Shown here: positions 1 to 5,759 of the stretch, one piece after another | Position numbering within the stretch: the stretch's first letter is position 1 | How the letters are laid out: each line of letters opens with the position of its first letter | Assembly (NCBI GenBank): GCA_937892345.1 | Contig: CALAGF010000090.1 | Location: forward strand, 1-5,759 | DNA from: an uncultured Rhodocyclaceae bacterium | Lineage (GTDB): Bacteria > Pseudomonadota > Gammaproteobacteria > Burkholderiales > Rhodocyclaceae | DNA length: 5,759 nucleotides | Direction of reading: 5' to 3' | Position numbers and translations under genes: made by a program | Notes under the pieces: model-generated | The model's input: only the letters and a program-made list of their open reading frames with translations | Told to the model about the DNA's origin: nothing | Database searches by the model: none

Positions 1-1538
1 CGGGCATCGAGCTGGTTGCCGGCGAGCGCGAGATGGATGTCTGCCGCCTGCAGTGTGGGCCACTCGAGCTTCAGTGTGCCTTCGCCACTCAGGGGGTGTT
101 TGCCCAACAGGCTATCCTGCAGGGTAAAACTGGCATCGATCACTGGCTGCTTGCCCAGTGCACCGCTGGCATTCAGTCGGGCATTGATGCGCGCCGCTGG
201 CAGCTGCGCGAAGCGGGCGGGATCGAAGCGGCGCAACTCGCCTTGCAGTTCGAAGTTGCGGGTTGTGCTGTCAATTTTGCCGTGCAGGGCGAGCGCGGCA
301 TCTCCGGCGGAAAGGTCGAGTTGCTTGAGGTCGACCGTTGACGCTTGATGCTGCAGATCAAGCCGCAGGGTAAAGCGCGGATCGCGCAGGTCGGCGTGCA
401 GACTTTGGCCGTTGTCGCTGATCCGGGCCTCCAGCGGACCGCTGAGGCCGGTCGGGCGCAGCGTGGAGAGCAAGCGGGAGGCGTCGACACGCTGCGCCTT
501 GAGCGCCAGCGTCAGGCCGGCATTCTTGCCGCTGCCTTGCCAGTGGCCGCCGCCTTCCAGTTCGCCGGCCCCGGCAAGCTGCGCATAGAGGAAGGGGAAG
601 TCGAGGCGATCCCCTTGCCAGAGTAGCTGGCCAGTTACGGTGTCTACGGGCAGGCGGTCGTGGTCGAGCGGGCCCGGTTGCGGATTGCTGAGGCCGAAGC
701 TGCCGGTGATGTTCTTGCCATCAGGCTGGAGTTCGGCAGTGATCAACAATTGGGCGCTTGGCGCACCGGCGATCCAGGCGGCGGGGTCGATCTGGCGCAG
801 GTTGATCCGGGCTTCGGCAAAAGGCATGGCGCCGAAAGGCGTGATCAGCGCGTGCGCATCGCCATCAATGCCGCGGATCGCCTGCAAGTCGACGCTCAGG
901 CTGGCCAGCGGGCCACTGGTCAGCACACTGGCAGCCAGTGGATGGGCTTCGAGTTGGCCAGCTACATCAAAGCGGCCGTCGACGACAAAGGGGGCGCTGG
1001 CAGCCAGCTGGAGCGCGCCGCTTATCGTGATCTGGTGGCTGCGGAGGCGCAGCAATGACAACTGGTGATGTTGGCTATCGCTGCGCAGTGCTGCCTGCAG
1101 GTCTTCCGCCAGCGTGATGCCGTCTTGCTCGATACGGGAAATCCGCACATCGGGAAGGTCGGCCGCAAGCGGCAGACTGAGGTCGGTGGGCAGTACGGGC
1201 GGCGTGCCGTCACTGTGCGTCTGGAAGGCCAGTGCCTCTATTTGCAGCGTGTCGATGTGCAGGGTGCCGGTGGCGAGTGCTGCGGGCTGCCAGTCGAGGC
1301 TCAGTTCGCTGAGCGTCAGATCGAGCGTCGGCTCCGACCAGTGAATTGTGCGAATGTGCAAGGGGCCGGCGAGGCGGCCCTCGGCCTGTTCGATCTGTAA
1401 TCGTTCTCCGCTCATTGCGCCGGCAAGTCGGATTGCTACCTGCAGGCCGCTGGCACTGCCAAGCAGCCAGCCGGCCAGCGCGCCAAGAATGAGCAGCGGG
1501 AGCAGGAGGGCGAGGAGTGGCCGGGCGAGTCTGTGCAT
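1..1538 (-). CDS. tamB: TamB, inner-membrane component of the translocation and assembly module (N-terminal part, runs off the left edge)
   Basis: TamB is an AsmA-like protein anchored in the inner membrane by one N-terminal helix. It spans the periplasm as a long beta structure and pairs with TamA for outer-membrane protein assembly and phospholipid transport. An open frame runs leftward from ATG at 1536-1538 to the window edge, giving 512 codons with no stop. The usual length is about 1,200 residues or more, so only the N-terminal part is here. The protein starts MHRLARPLLALLLPLLILGA; residues about 7-28 form one hydrophobic helix, followed by SASGLQVAIRLA, which resembles the TSGLH segment after the helix in E. 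coli TamB. The rest is a low-complexity, Leu/Ala/Asp/Gly-rich series of amphipathic beta strands typical of the family. The start follows the tamA stop after a single base (TGA-C-ATG) and has no clear Shine-Dalgarno, suggesting translational coupling. The DUF490 domain, expected at the C-terminus, lies outside the window. Identification rests on the N-terminus, strand pattern and position after tamA. Confidence 0.9.
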   Translation of the reverse strand, partial: MHRLARPLLALLLPLLILGALAGWLLGSASGLQVAIRLAGAMSGERLQIEQAEGRLAGPLHIRTIHWSEPTLDLTLSELSLDWQPAALATGTLHIDTLQIEALAFQTHSDGTPPVLPTDLSLPLAADLPDVRISRIEQDGITLAEDLQAALRSDSQHHQLSLLRLRSHQITISGALQLAASAPFVVDGRFDVAGQLEAHPLAASVLTSGPLASLSVDLQAIRGIDGDAHALITPFGAMPFAEARINLRQIDPAAWIAGAPSAQLLITAELQPDGKNITGSFGLSNPQPGPLDHDRLPVDTVTGQLLWQGDRLDFPFLYAQLAGAGELEGGGHWQGSGKNAGLTLALKAQRVDASRLLSTLRPTGLSGPLEARISDNGQSLHADLRDPRFTLRLDLQHQASTVDLKQLDLSAGDAALALHGKIDSTTRNFELQGELRRFDPARFAQLPAARINARLNASGALGKQPVIDASFTLQDSLLGKHPLSGEGTLKLEWPTLQAADIHLALAGNQLDA

Positions 1539-1539
1539 G

Positions 1540-3213
1540 TCAGAGCGGGATGGCCAGTGAAAAATGAAGATGCAGTTCGCCCGTGCGCTGGCCCCAGGCC
1601 AGGTCGGCACCGATCGGCCCGGCCGGGCTGCGCCAGCGGGCGCCGAGTCCGTAGCCGACGGCAAACTGGACACGCTGCCAGTCGTCGGTGGCCTGCCCGG
1701 CATCGATGAAGGTCGCCATCCCCCATTGTTCATTCAGCCAATGGGTGTATTCGGCGCTGCCAGCGGCCAGATAACGGCCACCGACGGTAGCGCTGCCTTC
1801 GCGCACGCCCAGGCTTTGATACGCGTAACCGCGTACCGAACTGGTGCCGCCGGTGCGAAACAGATAGTCCTGCGGAATGTGCAGGCGGGAGTCGGCAAAG
1901 GTCTGTCCGCCTTCGGCACGCAGGCTCAGGGTGTCGCGCTGGCCGATGGGGAAATACTGTTGCCAGCGTCCGTAAAGGCGCAGGAAATTCTGGTCTGAAA
2001 GGAGCGCGGTGGCACCGCCGCCGATTGCAATCTGGACGACGCTGCCGCGCCGGGGGGCGAGCAGCTGATCGACATGGCGCCAGGTCCACTGCACATTCGG
2101 GACCAGCGCCCGGCTGGTGACGCGGCTGGCCCCTTCGGGATCGCGGATTTCCTCCTGCCAGCTCAAGGACAGGCGCTGCTCGATGCTGCCCCGCTGTTGC
2201 ACGCTTTGCGCGCCGAAGGCGTAGCGGGATGTCTTGAGGCCTTCAATGTCGCTGGCGTCGACCATGGCACCGATGCTGTGCCGTCGCTGGCGTGCGTCCG
2301 GCGGCAGAAAAACGTCGCCATAAAGGGTCTGTTTTTTCTGCTCCAGACGCAGGCCGCTGTTGAATTCCCAAGCCTGATTGAAAAAATTCGGGGTCTGGTA
2401 GGCTGCTTCGACGCGGGCGCCGGTATTGGAGCTGGCGCCCATCCCGAAGCTCAGGCGATGGGCTGCACGTTCGCGAACGCTGAGCAAGACCGGGGCGATG
2501 GCTGTGCCGTCGGCGTCGATTTCAGCATGCTCGGTGTCCAGCACCGCTTTGACCGAGGCGAAATAGGGCGTTGCCTGCAAATGCCCGATCAAGGTACCCA
2601 GGCTGGTTTCGCGGTAGGGATTGCCGGGGCGGACGCTCTGGTTATAGCGCGCGATCAGTTCGGGGGAGTAACGATTCAGGCCGTCGATTTTCAGTTCGCC
2701 GAAGCGGTAGCGCGGGCCGGCGTCATAGTGCGCGCTGAGATGTGCCTGGTGGTTTGCGGTATCGATTTCGGCCTGACTGTCGCGCAGGCTGGCTTGCGGG
2801 TGATCGGCGGCGAGCAATTCGGACAAGACCTGCTGCTTGGCCGCATTCCAGTCTTCCTGGCGGAAAGGGCGGCCTGCCGGCAACAGCCAGCCGGCCTGGA
2901 TTTGCGTCAGCTTTTCCGGTGCTACGGGGCCGTCGACCGCAAGATCGACGCTGGCGGTCAAGGTCCGCGGGCCCGGGTCAATCCGCAGGCGCAAGGCGCT
3001 GTCCTGTTCATCACTGGCAAAGACCGGGGAAAAATAGCCTTCGGTCGCCAGAATTTCCTGGCCCACGCTTTCCAGTCGGCGGAGGCTGGCCTCCTCAGGC
3101 AGATACTGGCGCAGGCGCTGACCCAGTGCCTCGTCCGCAATCTCAATGCGGACTTCGGCGATTGCCGGCAACGCCAGCAGGCCGAGGCTAAGCAGCAGGG
3201 CGGCGCGCAACAT
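1540..3213 (-). CDS. tamA: TamA, outer-membrane Omp85-family protein of the translocation and assembly module
   Basis: TamA is the outer-membrane beta-barrel partner of TamB and belongs to the Omp85/BamA superfamily. The chosen start (ATG 3211-3213) gives 557 aa, close to the 577 aa of E. coli TamA, and begins with a clear signal peptide (MLRAALLLSLGLLALPAIA, cleavage expected before EVRIEIA). Three POTRA domains follow at roughly residues 20-90, 91-165 and 166-248; the third begins FGELKIDGLNRYSPELI. The barrel fills residues about 252-557. It includes the Omp85 VRGY signature of loop 6 at 460-463, preceded by PQDYLFRTGGTSS, the near-terminal strand PAGPIGADLAWG at 530-541, and a final strand FSLAIPL. 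An in-frame ATG at 3315 would add 34 residues but would bury the signal peptide and overlap the upstream gene by 97 nt, so I reject it. A weak Shine-Dalgarno (GAAAG) lies 3 nt before the chosen ATG and overlaps the upstream stop. Only the second membrane-side partner, tamB, follows it. Confidence 0.93.
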   Translation of the reverse strand: MLRAALLLSLGLLALPAIAEVRIEIADEALGQRLRQYLPEEASLRRLESVGQEILATEGYFSPVFASDEQDSALRLRIDPGPRTLTASVDLAVDGPVAPEKLTQIQAGWLLPAGRPFRQEDWNAAKQQVLSELLAADHPQASLRDSQAEIDTANHQAHLSAHYDAGPRYRFGELKIDGLNRYSPELIARYNQSVRPGNPYRETSLGTLIGHLQATPYFASVKAVLDTEHAEIDADGTAIAPVLLSVRERAAHRLSFGMGASSNTGARVEAAYQTPNFFNQAWEFNSGLRLEQKKQTLYGDVFLPPDARQRRHSIGAMVDASDIEGLKTSRYAFGAQSVQQRGSIEQRLSLSWQEEIRDPEGASRVTSRALVPNVQWTWRHVDQLLAPRRGSVVQIAIGGGATALLSDQNFLRLYGRWQQYFPIGQRDTLSLRAEGGQTFADSRLHIPQDYLFRTGGTSSVRGYAYQSLGVREGSATVGGRYLAAGSAEYTHWLNEQWGMATFIDAGQATDDWQRVQFAVGYGLGARWRSPAGPIGADLAWGQRTGELHLHFSLAIPL

Positions 3214-3221
3214 CGCTTTCA
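3214..3221 (-). promoter_or_regulatory. tamA ribosome-binding site merged with the gcr stop codon
   Basis: On the minus strand the junction reads GCC TGA AAG CG ATG. The TGA stop of the upstream gene supplies the first bases of a purine-rich TGAAAG that can act as a weak Shine-Dalgarno for the tamA ATG at 3213. The arrangement supports the tamA start chosen here and suggests that ribosomes ending on the upstream gene help to start tamA. The match to the anti-Shine-Dalgarno is short, so coupling is an inference. Confidence 0.5.
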
Positions 3222-5288
3222 GGCGCTGCTTCGCTCGCCGCGCCGGGGCGGCAGCAGAAAACTGCGTGGCTGGGCGAGAAAGCGTCGCCATACTGCGCCG
3301 AGCAGGGTGTTCCAATGCTCGAAGCGGATGTTGCGGGCACCCATTGCCGTACGCAGCGCGAGGCCGAAACTGACCGCGAGATTGGTCAGGCCGATGGCCA
3401 TCACGCCGATGCCGGCAAACAGCACCGCTTGCCAGCCGAGCGAGAAGCCGTGACCGATCACCGCGTAGCCGAGATTGGCGGAGGAAAAGGCAATGTGGCG
3501 GATATCCAGCGGCAGGCCGAGCAAGCTGCCGATCATGCCGGTCGAGCCCAGCATGCAGCCGAACAGGAAATTCCCCATGATCCCGCCCAGGCGATCTTCA
3601 ATATAGCGTCCGAAGACGGCGGCCTTGCGCTTGCCCGATACGCCTTGCAACCAGCGCAGGCGGGCGATGCGGCTGCCGATCTTGGTGTACGCGGCGCGGT
3701 TATCGAAATAACCGCTGATCAGGCCGGAAAGGAAAAGGTAGAAACCGGCAATCGCAGCATGCGGCAGCGCCCAGGACAAGGGATTCAGATCCGCCATCAA
3801 GGCGTCGGCCTTGCCGGCATTGATGGGCGCTTCACCCAGCCAGTAGGTCAAGCCGACACCGACCAGGATGGCCACCGGCAGGGCCAGCATCACATTGCCG
3901 GCAATCGCGGCCAACTGGCTGCGCGAGACGGCGGCGATGACATCGACCATGCGCTCAAGATCGCTCGCGCGGTTGGGTTTCAGGTCACCAAGCTGGCCGG
4001 CCAGTGTCTGGGCGGTCATCGCCGGCTGCTTGGTGGCGACGGTCAGGCCGAGCACGAAAATGCCAACGAAGCCCAGTCCGTAAATCATGCTGAACATGAA
4101 GGCTTCGACGAACAGCGGCGCGTGCAGCGCGCCTGCCTTTATCTTGAGCAGGGCCATCAAGGCGATCAGCACGCCGGCACCGGCGGCAGACCGCCACATC
4201 CGGGCATAGTCGGCGCGATTTTCGCAAATATAGTGTTCGCCCGAGCGCGCTGCATTTTCAGTGACGCGCACGGCAAGCACGCCGGAAAGCTGGTGCATGT
4301 AGTGGCGCAAACTGTTGCGCCGGTTCTCGGCCAGGAAGGTGGTGCGGGCGAATTCGGCCCACTGGCGGAGCACGTCTTCCTGCGGCACGTCGCGCAATCC
4401 GGCGGTGAGGATGCCAACCAGCGCGGCAAGGCGGAGCAGGCTTTCTTCACTGCGCGTCAGGATGTAGGAGAGGTGCAGGCTGGTCCCCACGGTCAAGGAG
4501 CGTTTGCGGATCCGCGTCAGCGTGTCTTGGCATTGGTCAACGATCACCAGCAATTGCCCGCCGTCATCCAGCGGCCGCTCGCCACTGTTCAGACCGTTGC
4601 GAAAAGCCGCGACGAATTCAAGGGCCTCGGCTGACAGGGCGATGAAGCGCGGCGTATCGTCGTCCAGGTCCGGCGAGGCGCGCATCAACTCGTTTTCCAC
4701 CCCCAGACCGCTGACCCGGTGAGCGATCAACAGGACGGCATCGAGCATCTGCTCCAGGGCATCGCGTCGGTTGCGCGGGTCGAAATCGTCTGCCGGCAAC
4801 AGTTGTGCCCAAAATCGGCAGGATAGCGAGGACGGGATGGTTTCCAGCCAGCGCCAGTCGTTGTGCTTGTCGAAGATCAGTTGCAGGCAGTCTTTCAGAC
4901 GCCGTTCGTCCGGTGCTTCGGGCAACAGGCGGTTGCCCAGGATGCGCCACCACTCGGAAAAGAAGCCGGTTCCGGGCAGGATGCCGCTGTCGGTAAAAAA
5001 GGTAAGCAGCCGGCGTTTACCGACGAAATTCGCCACATGTTGACGAAATGCGGTGGCGAGTTCCGGGTCAGCTTCCAGTCGCTCGACCAGGAAGGCGTAG
5101 TTGCGGTGGCTGTTTTCGTCCTGATGATGGTGTGGGCGCAAGGCCGCCACCAGTTGTTGCAATACTTGAAGGGAGTCGGCTTCGGGCCGGCACAAATTGG
5201 CAAGCGCAGCTTCCAGTCGCTGGGTATCGGACATCCTGTCGATACCGAAAAAGGATTTGATACGTTCTAGCGGGGAAATCAGGCGCAT
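3219..5288 (-). CDS. Gcr-family polytopic membrane protein, conventionally named 'site-specific recombinase' (PF10136-like)
   Basis: I recognise this as a member of the family annotated 'site-specific recombinase Gcr' (SpecificRecomb), common in beta- and gammaproteobacteria. The true function is not known to me. With ATG 5286-5288 it has 689 aa. Residues 1 to about 365 are soluble, mostly helical, and include SEWWRILGNRLLP (111-123). The C-terminal half holds six or seven hydrophobic segments, roughly 368-388, 392-416, 462-484, 506-526, 568-592, 598-612 and 619-645. Between them lie motifs I associate with the family: ATKQPAMTA (418-426) and SGYFDNRAAYTKIGSRIARL (525-544). I see no serine- or tyrosine-recombinase catalytic arrangement, and the topology is that of an integral membrane protein. 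It ends 5 nt before tamA, so it is probably the first gene of a gcr-tamA-tamB operon and may act in the envelope. The start is uncertain: ATG 5234 (671 aa) and GTG 5402 (727 aa) are also in frame, and none has a good Shine-Dalgarno. I prefer 5288 because it lies downstream of a plausible promoter and the added residues (MRLISPLERIKSFFGIDR) look like coding sequence. Confidence 0.82.
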   Translation of the reverse strand: MRLISPLERIKSFFGIDRMSDTQRLEAALANLCRPEADSLQVLQQLVAALRPHHHQDENSHRNYAFLVERLEADPELATAFRQHVANFVGKRRLLTFFTDSGILPGTGFFSEWWRILGNRLLPEAPDERRLKDCLQLIFDKHNDWRWLETIPSSLSCRFWAQLLPADDFDPRNRRDALEQMLDAVLLIAHRVSGLGVENELMRASPDLDDDTPRFIALSAEALEFVAAFRNGLNSGERPLDDGGQLLVIVDQCQDTLTRIRKRSLTVGTSLHLSYILTRSEESLLRLAALVGILTAGLRDVPQEDVLRQWAEFARTTFLAENRRNSLRHYMHQLSGVLAVRVTENAARSGEHYICENRADYARMWRSAAGAGVLIALMALLKIKAGALHAPLFVEAFMFSMIYGLGFVGIFVLGLTVATKQPAMTAQTLAGQLGDLKPNRASDLERMVDVIAAVSRSQLAAIAGNVMLALPVAILVGVGLTYWLGEAPINAGKADALMADLNPLSWALPHAAIAGFYLFLSGLISGYFDNRAAYTKIGSRIARLRWLQGVSGKRKAAVFGRYIEDRLGGIMGNFLFGCMLGSTGMIGSLLGLPLDIRHIAFSSANLGYAVIGHGFSLGWQAVLFAGIGVMAIGLTNLAVSFGLALRTAMGARNIRFEHWNTLLGAVWRRFLAQPRSFLLPPRRGERSSA

Positions 5289-5295
5289 GGGCTGC

Positions 5296-5311
5296 GGCCG
5301 TGTTATCGGCC
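5296..5311 (-). repeat. Short inverted repeat (hairpin) just upstream of the gcr start
   Basis: The plus strand reads GGCCG-tgttat-CGGCC, giving perfect 5-bp GC-rich arms around a 6-nt loop. In a leftward transcript it would form a small stem 7 nt upstream of the ATG at 5288, over the place where a Shine-Dalgarno would be expected. It may reduce translation from that start, or indicate that the real start is ATG 5234. A 5-bp repeat in a region this size can occur by chance. Confidence 0.35.
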
Positions 5312-5319
5312 ATTGGTCG

Positions 5320-5348
5320 TTGATAGAGCCTATGTTAACGTAAGTCGA
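5320..5348 (-). promoter_or_regulatory. Candidate sigma-70 promoter for the gcr-tamA-tamB operon
   Basis: On the minus strand TCGACT (5343-5348) and TATCAA (5320-5325) match the -35 and -10 consensus hexamers at four of six positions each and are separated by exactly 17 bases. Transcription would start near 5313, leaving a leader of about 25 nt before the ATG at 5288. That would exclude the GTG 5402 start. The match is moderate and such pairs arise by chance, so this is a prediction only. Confidence 0.35.
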
Positions 5349-5384
5349 TCTGCATCCTGGCGGGGAATGCTGCGGAGCAGTAAG

Positions 5385-5400
5385 GATTCGTAATAGAATC
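5385..5400. repeat. Inverted repeat GATTC-N6-GAATC overlapping a possible -10 element
   Basis: GATTC (5385-5389) and GAATC (5396-5400) are perfect 5-bp arms around gtaata. On the plus strand TAGAAT (5394-5399), one mismatch from the TATAAT consensus, lies inside it and could be the -10 of the rightward OmpA-like gene. I found no good -35 at 16-18 bases upstream. The repeat has the shape of a dimer-binding operator, but no known operator is recognised. Confidence 0.25.
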
Positions 5401-5402
5401 AC

Positions 5403-5420
5403 AGGTTCATAACAAAACCT
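5403..5420. repeat. Inverted repeat AGGTT-N8-AACCT in the leader of the OmpA-like gene
   Basis: Perfect 5-bp arms at 5403-5407 and 5416-5420 flank an 8-nt AT-rich centre. It lies between the possible -10 at 5394-5399 and the start codon at 5439. In the rightward transcript it would be part of the 5' untranslated region if transcription begins near 5406, though its left arm would lie at the very start. The stem is too weak to call a terminator, and no T-run follows it. Confidence 0.2.
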
Positions 5421-5438
5421 CTTTCGGGAAAGAATTTC

Positions 5439-5759
5439 ATGAACCTCGTCAAAAAAACCATCGCCATTGCGTTGCTGGCCGGTATCGGTGCAACTGCCTT
5501 TGCCCAGGAGCGCGTTTACCTGATCGACGCACGTGACGTCGTTGCCAAGTCCGGTACCGGCCTGTGCTGGCGTGACGGCTACTGGACCCCGGCTGCTGCC
5601 GCTGCCGACAAGGCCGGTTGCGAGTGCGACAAGGACCTTCTGCCGGCCGGTACTTGTGATGCCAAGGCTGCTGCACCTGCTGCTGCCAATCCTGCTGCTG
5701 CCGTTGCCGCACCGAAGCCGACCGGTGAAAAGATCACCGTCGCTGCCGATGCCCTGTTC
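5439..5759 (+). CDS. OmpA-family envelope protein precursor (N-terminal part, runs off the right edge)
   Basis: This is the start of an exported protein, most likely an OmpA-family peptidoglycan-linked envelope protein of the type found in betaproteobacteria. ATG 5439-5441 opens 107 codons with no stop before the edge. A purine-rich GGGAAAGA (5426-5433) is a reasonable Shine-Dalgarno 5 nt upstream. Residues 1-22 (MNLVKKTIAIALLAGIGATA plus FA) are a signal peptide with an AFA-Q cleavage site. The mature N-terminus has YLIDARDVVAKSGTGLCWRD, then GYWTP and GCECDKDLLPAGTC, with cysteines at 43, 61, 63 and 73. An Ala/Pro/Lys-rich linker follows at 75-94, and EKITVAADALF at 97-107 resembles the first strand of an OmpA C-terminal domain (usually continuing FDFDKA...). 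The peptidoglycan-binding domain is beyond the window, so the assignment is inferred from the N-terminal signature. The gene is divergent from the gcr-tamAB operon, so shared function is possible but not shown. Confidence 0.78.
   Translation, partial: MNLVKKTIAIALLAGIGATAFAQERVYLIDARDVVAKSGTGLCWRDGYWTPAAAAADKAGCECDKDLLPAGTCDAKAAAPAAANPAAAVAAPKPTGEKITVAADALF

Larger units (their letters stand above)
5289..5438. other. Divergent intergenic region between the gcr-tamAB operon and the OmpA-like gene
   Basis: This stretch of about 150 bp separates the leftward gcr start from the rightward start at 5439 and must hold the promoters for both directions. It is visibly more AT-rich than the flanking genes, especially from about 5380 to 5438. 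It contains three short inverted repeats and a candidate minus-strand promoter, listed separately. A GTG-initiated extension of the gcr frame covers 5289-5402, but its residues (for example STYVNIGSINDQWPITRPQ) do not resemble a conserved domain, so I treat it as non-coding. I see no rho-independent terminator in it. Confidence 0.7.

Noticed and set aside
640..1400. Several plus-strand open frames of 93-142 codons opposite tamB
   Set aside because: The minus strand is continuously open through this region as TamB. These frames overlap one another and show no ribosome-binding sites or family features.
3214..3315. A 34-residue N-terminal extension of TamA from ATG 3315
   Set aside because: It would place an Arg/Ala-rich segment ahead of a good signal peptide and overlap the upstream gene by 97 nt. 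ATG 3213 has a Shine-Dalgarno-like sequence and the expected length.
2074..3453. A 459-codon open frame on the plus strand antisense to tamA
   Set aside because: It lies opposite tamA and the end of gcr, both of which have clear family features. Its protein is Gly/Ala/Gln-rich without recognisable domains, as expected for the shadow of a GC-rich gene.
3315..4634. A 439-codon open frame on the plus strand antisense to the gcr-like gene
   Set aside because: It is opposite a membrane protein with coherent hydrophobic segments. The antisense translation is His/Gln/Ala-rich and without domain structure, so it is a codon-bias shadow.
3219..5288. Integrated mobile element suggested by the 'recombinase' family name
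   Set aside because: There are no terminal repeats, target duplications, integrase motifs or tRNA next to it, and base composition matches tamA and tamB. The gene sits inside a housekeeping envelope operon.
5289..5402. GTG-initiated extension of the gcr-like protein by 38 residues
   Set aside because: It covers the likely promoter region of the operon, its composition is unlike the rest of the protein, and a candidate promoter lies inside it. It is kept only as an alternative start.
5449..5712. An 87-codon minus-strand open frame rich in Gln and Arg
   Set aside because: It is antisense to the Ala-rich precursor gene. The Gln/Arg runs are simply the complement of GCT/GCC alanine codons.

Overview
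The window looks like chromosomal DNA from a GC-rich betaproteobacterium. The order Rhodocyclales (Dechloromonas/Azonexus/Azoarcus-like) is my best guess. This rests on high GC, on a Gcr-type ('SpecificRecomb', PF10136) membrane protein, and on an OmpA-family precursor whose N-terminal domain carries a CWRDGYWTP...GCECD signature that I associate with betaproteobacteria. The taxonomic guess is from recall, not from a search.

Almost the whole window is one leftward (minus-strand) gene set. Read in transcription order it holds: a 689-aa multi-spanning membrane protein of the so-called 'site-specific recombinase Gcr' family (3219-5288); tamA, an outer-membrane Omp85/POTRA protein of 557 aa (1540-3213); and tamB, an AsmA-like inner-membrane-anchored protein whose first 512 codons are present before the window ends (1-1538). 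The genes are packed tightly, with 5 nt between gcr and tamA and 1 nt between tamA and tamB, so an operon with translational coupling is very likely. The tamB frame stays open to the window edge.

To the right, a divergent intergenic region of about 150 bp (5289-5438) holds a candidate minus-strand promoter and three short inverted repeats. After it a rightward gene begins at 5439. It encodes a secreted protein with a signal peptide, a small cysteine-containing domain and an Ala/Pro linker. It is most likely an OmpA-family lipid-free envelope protein, cut by the window edge before its expected peptidoglycan-binding domain.

Functionally this is an envelope-biogenesis locus. TamA and TamB form the translocation and assembly module, which bridges the inner and outer membranes and is linked to assembly of some outer-membrane proteins and to phospholipid transport. 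The point most worth a second look is the third member. A polytopic membrane protein, usually annotated as a recombinase although I see no recombinase catalytic motif in it, is tightly coupled to tamAB. I infer, without proof, that it works in the envelope with TamAB. I see no mobile element, CRISPR array, RNA gene, phage gene or defence system.
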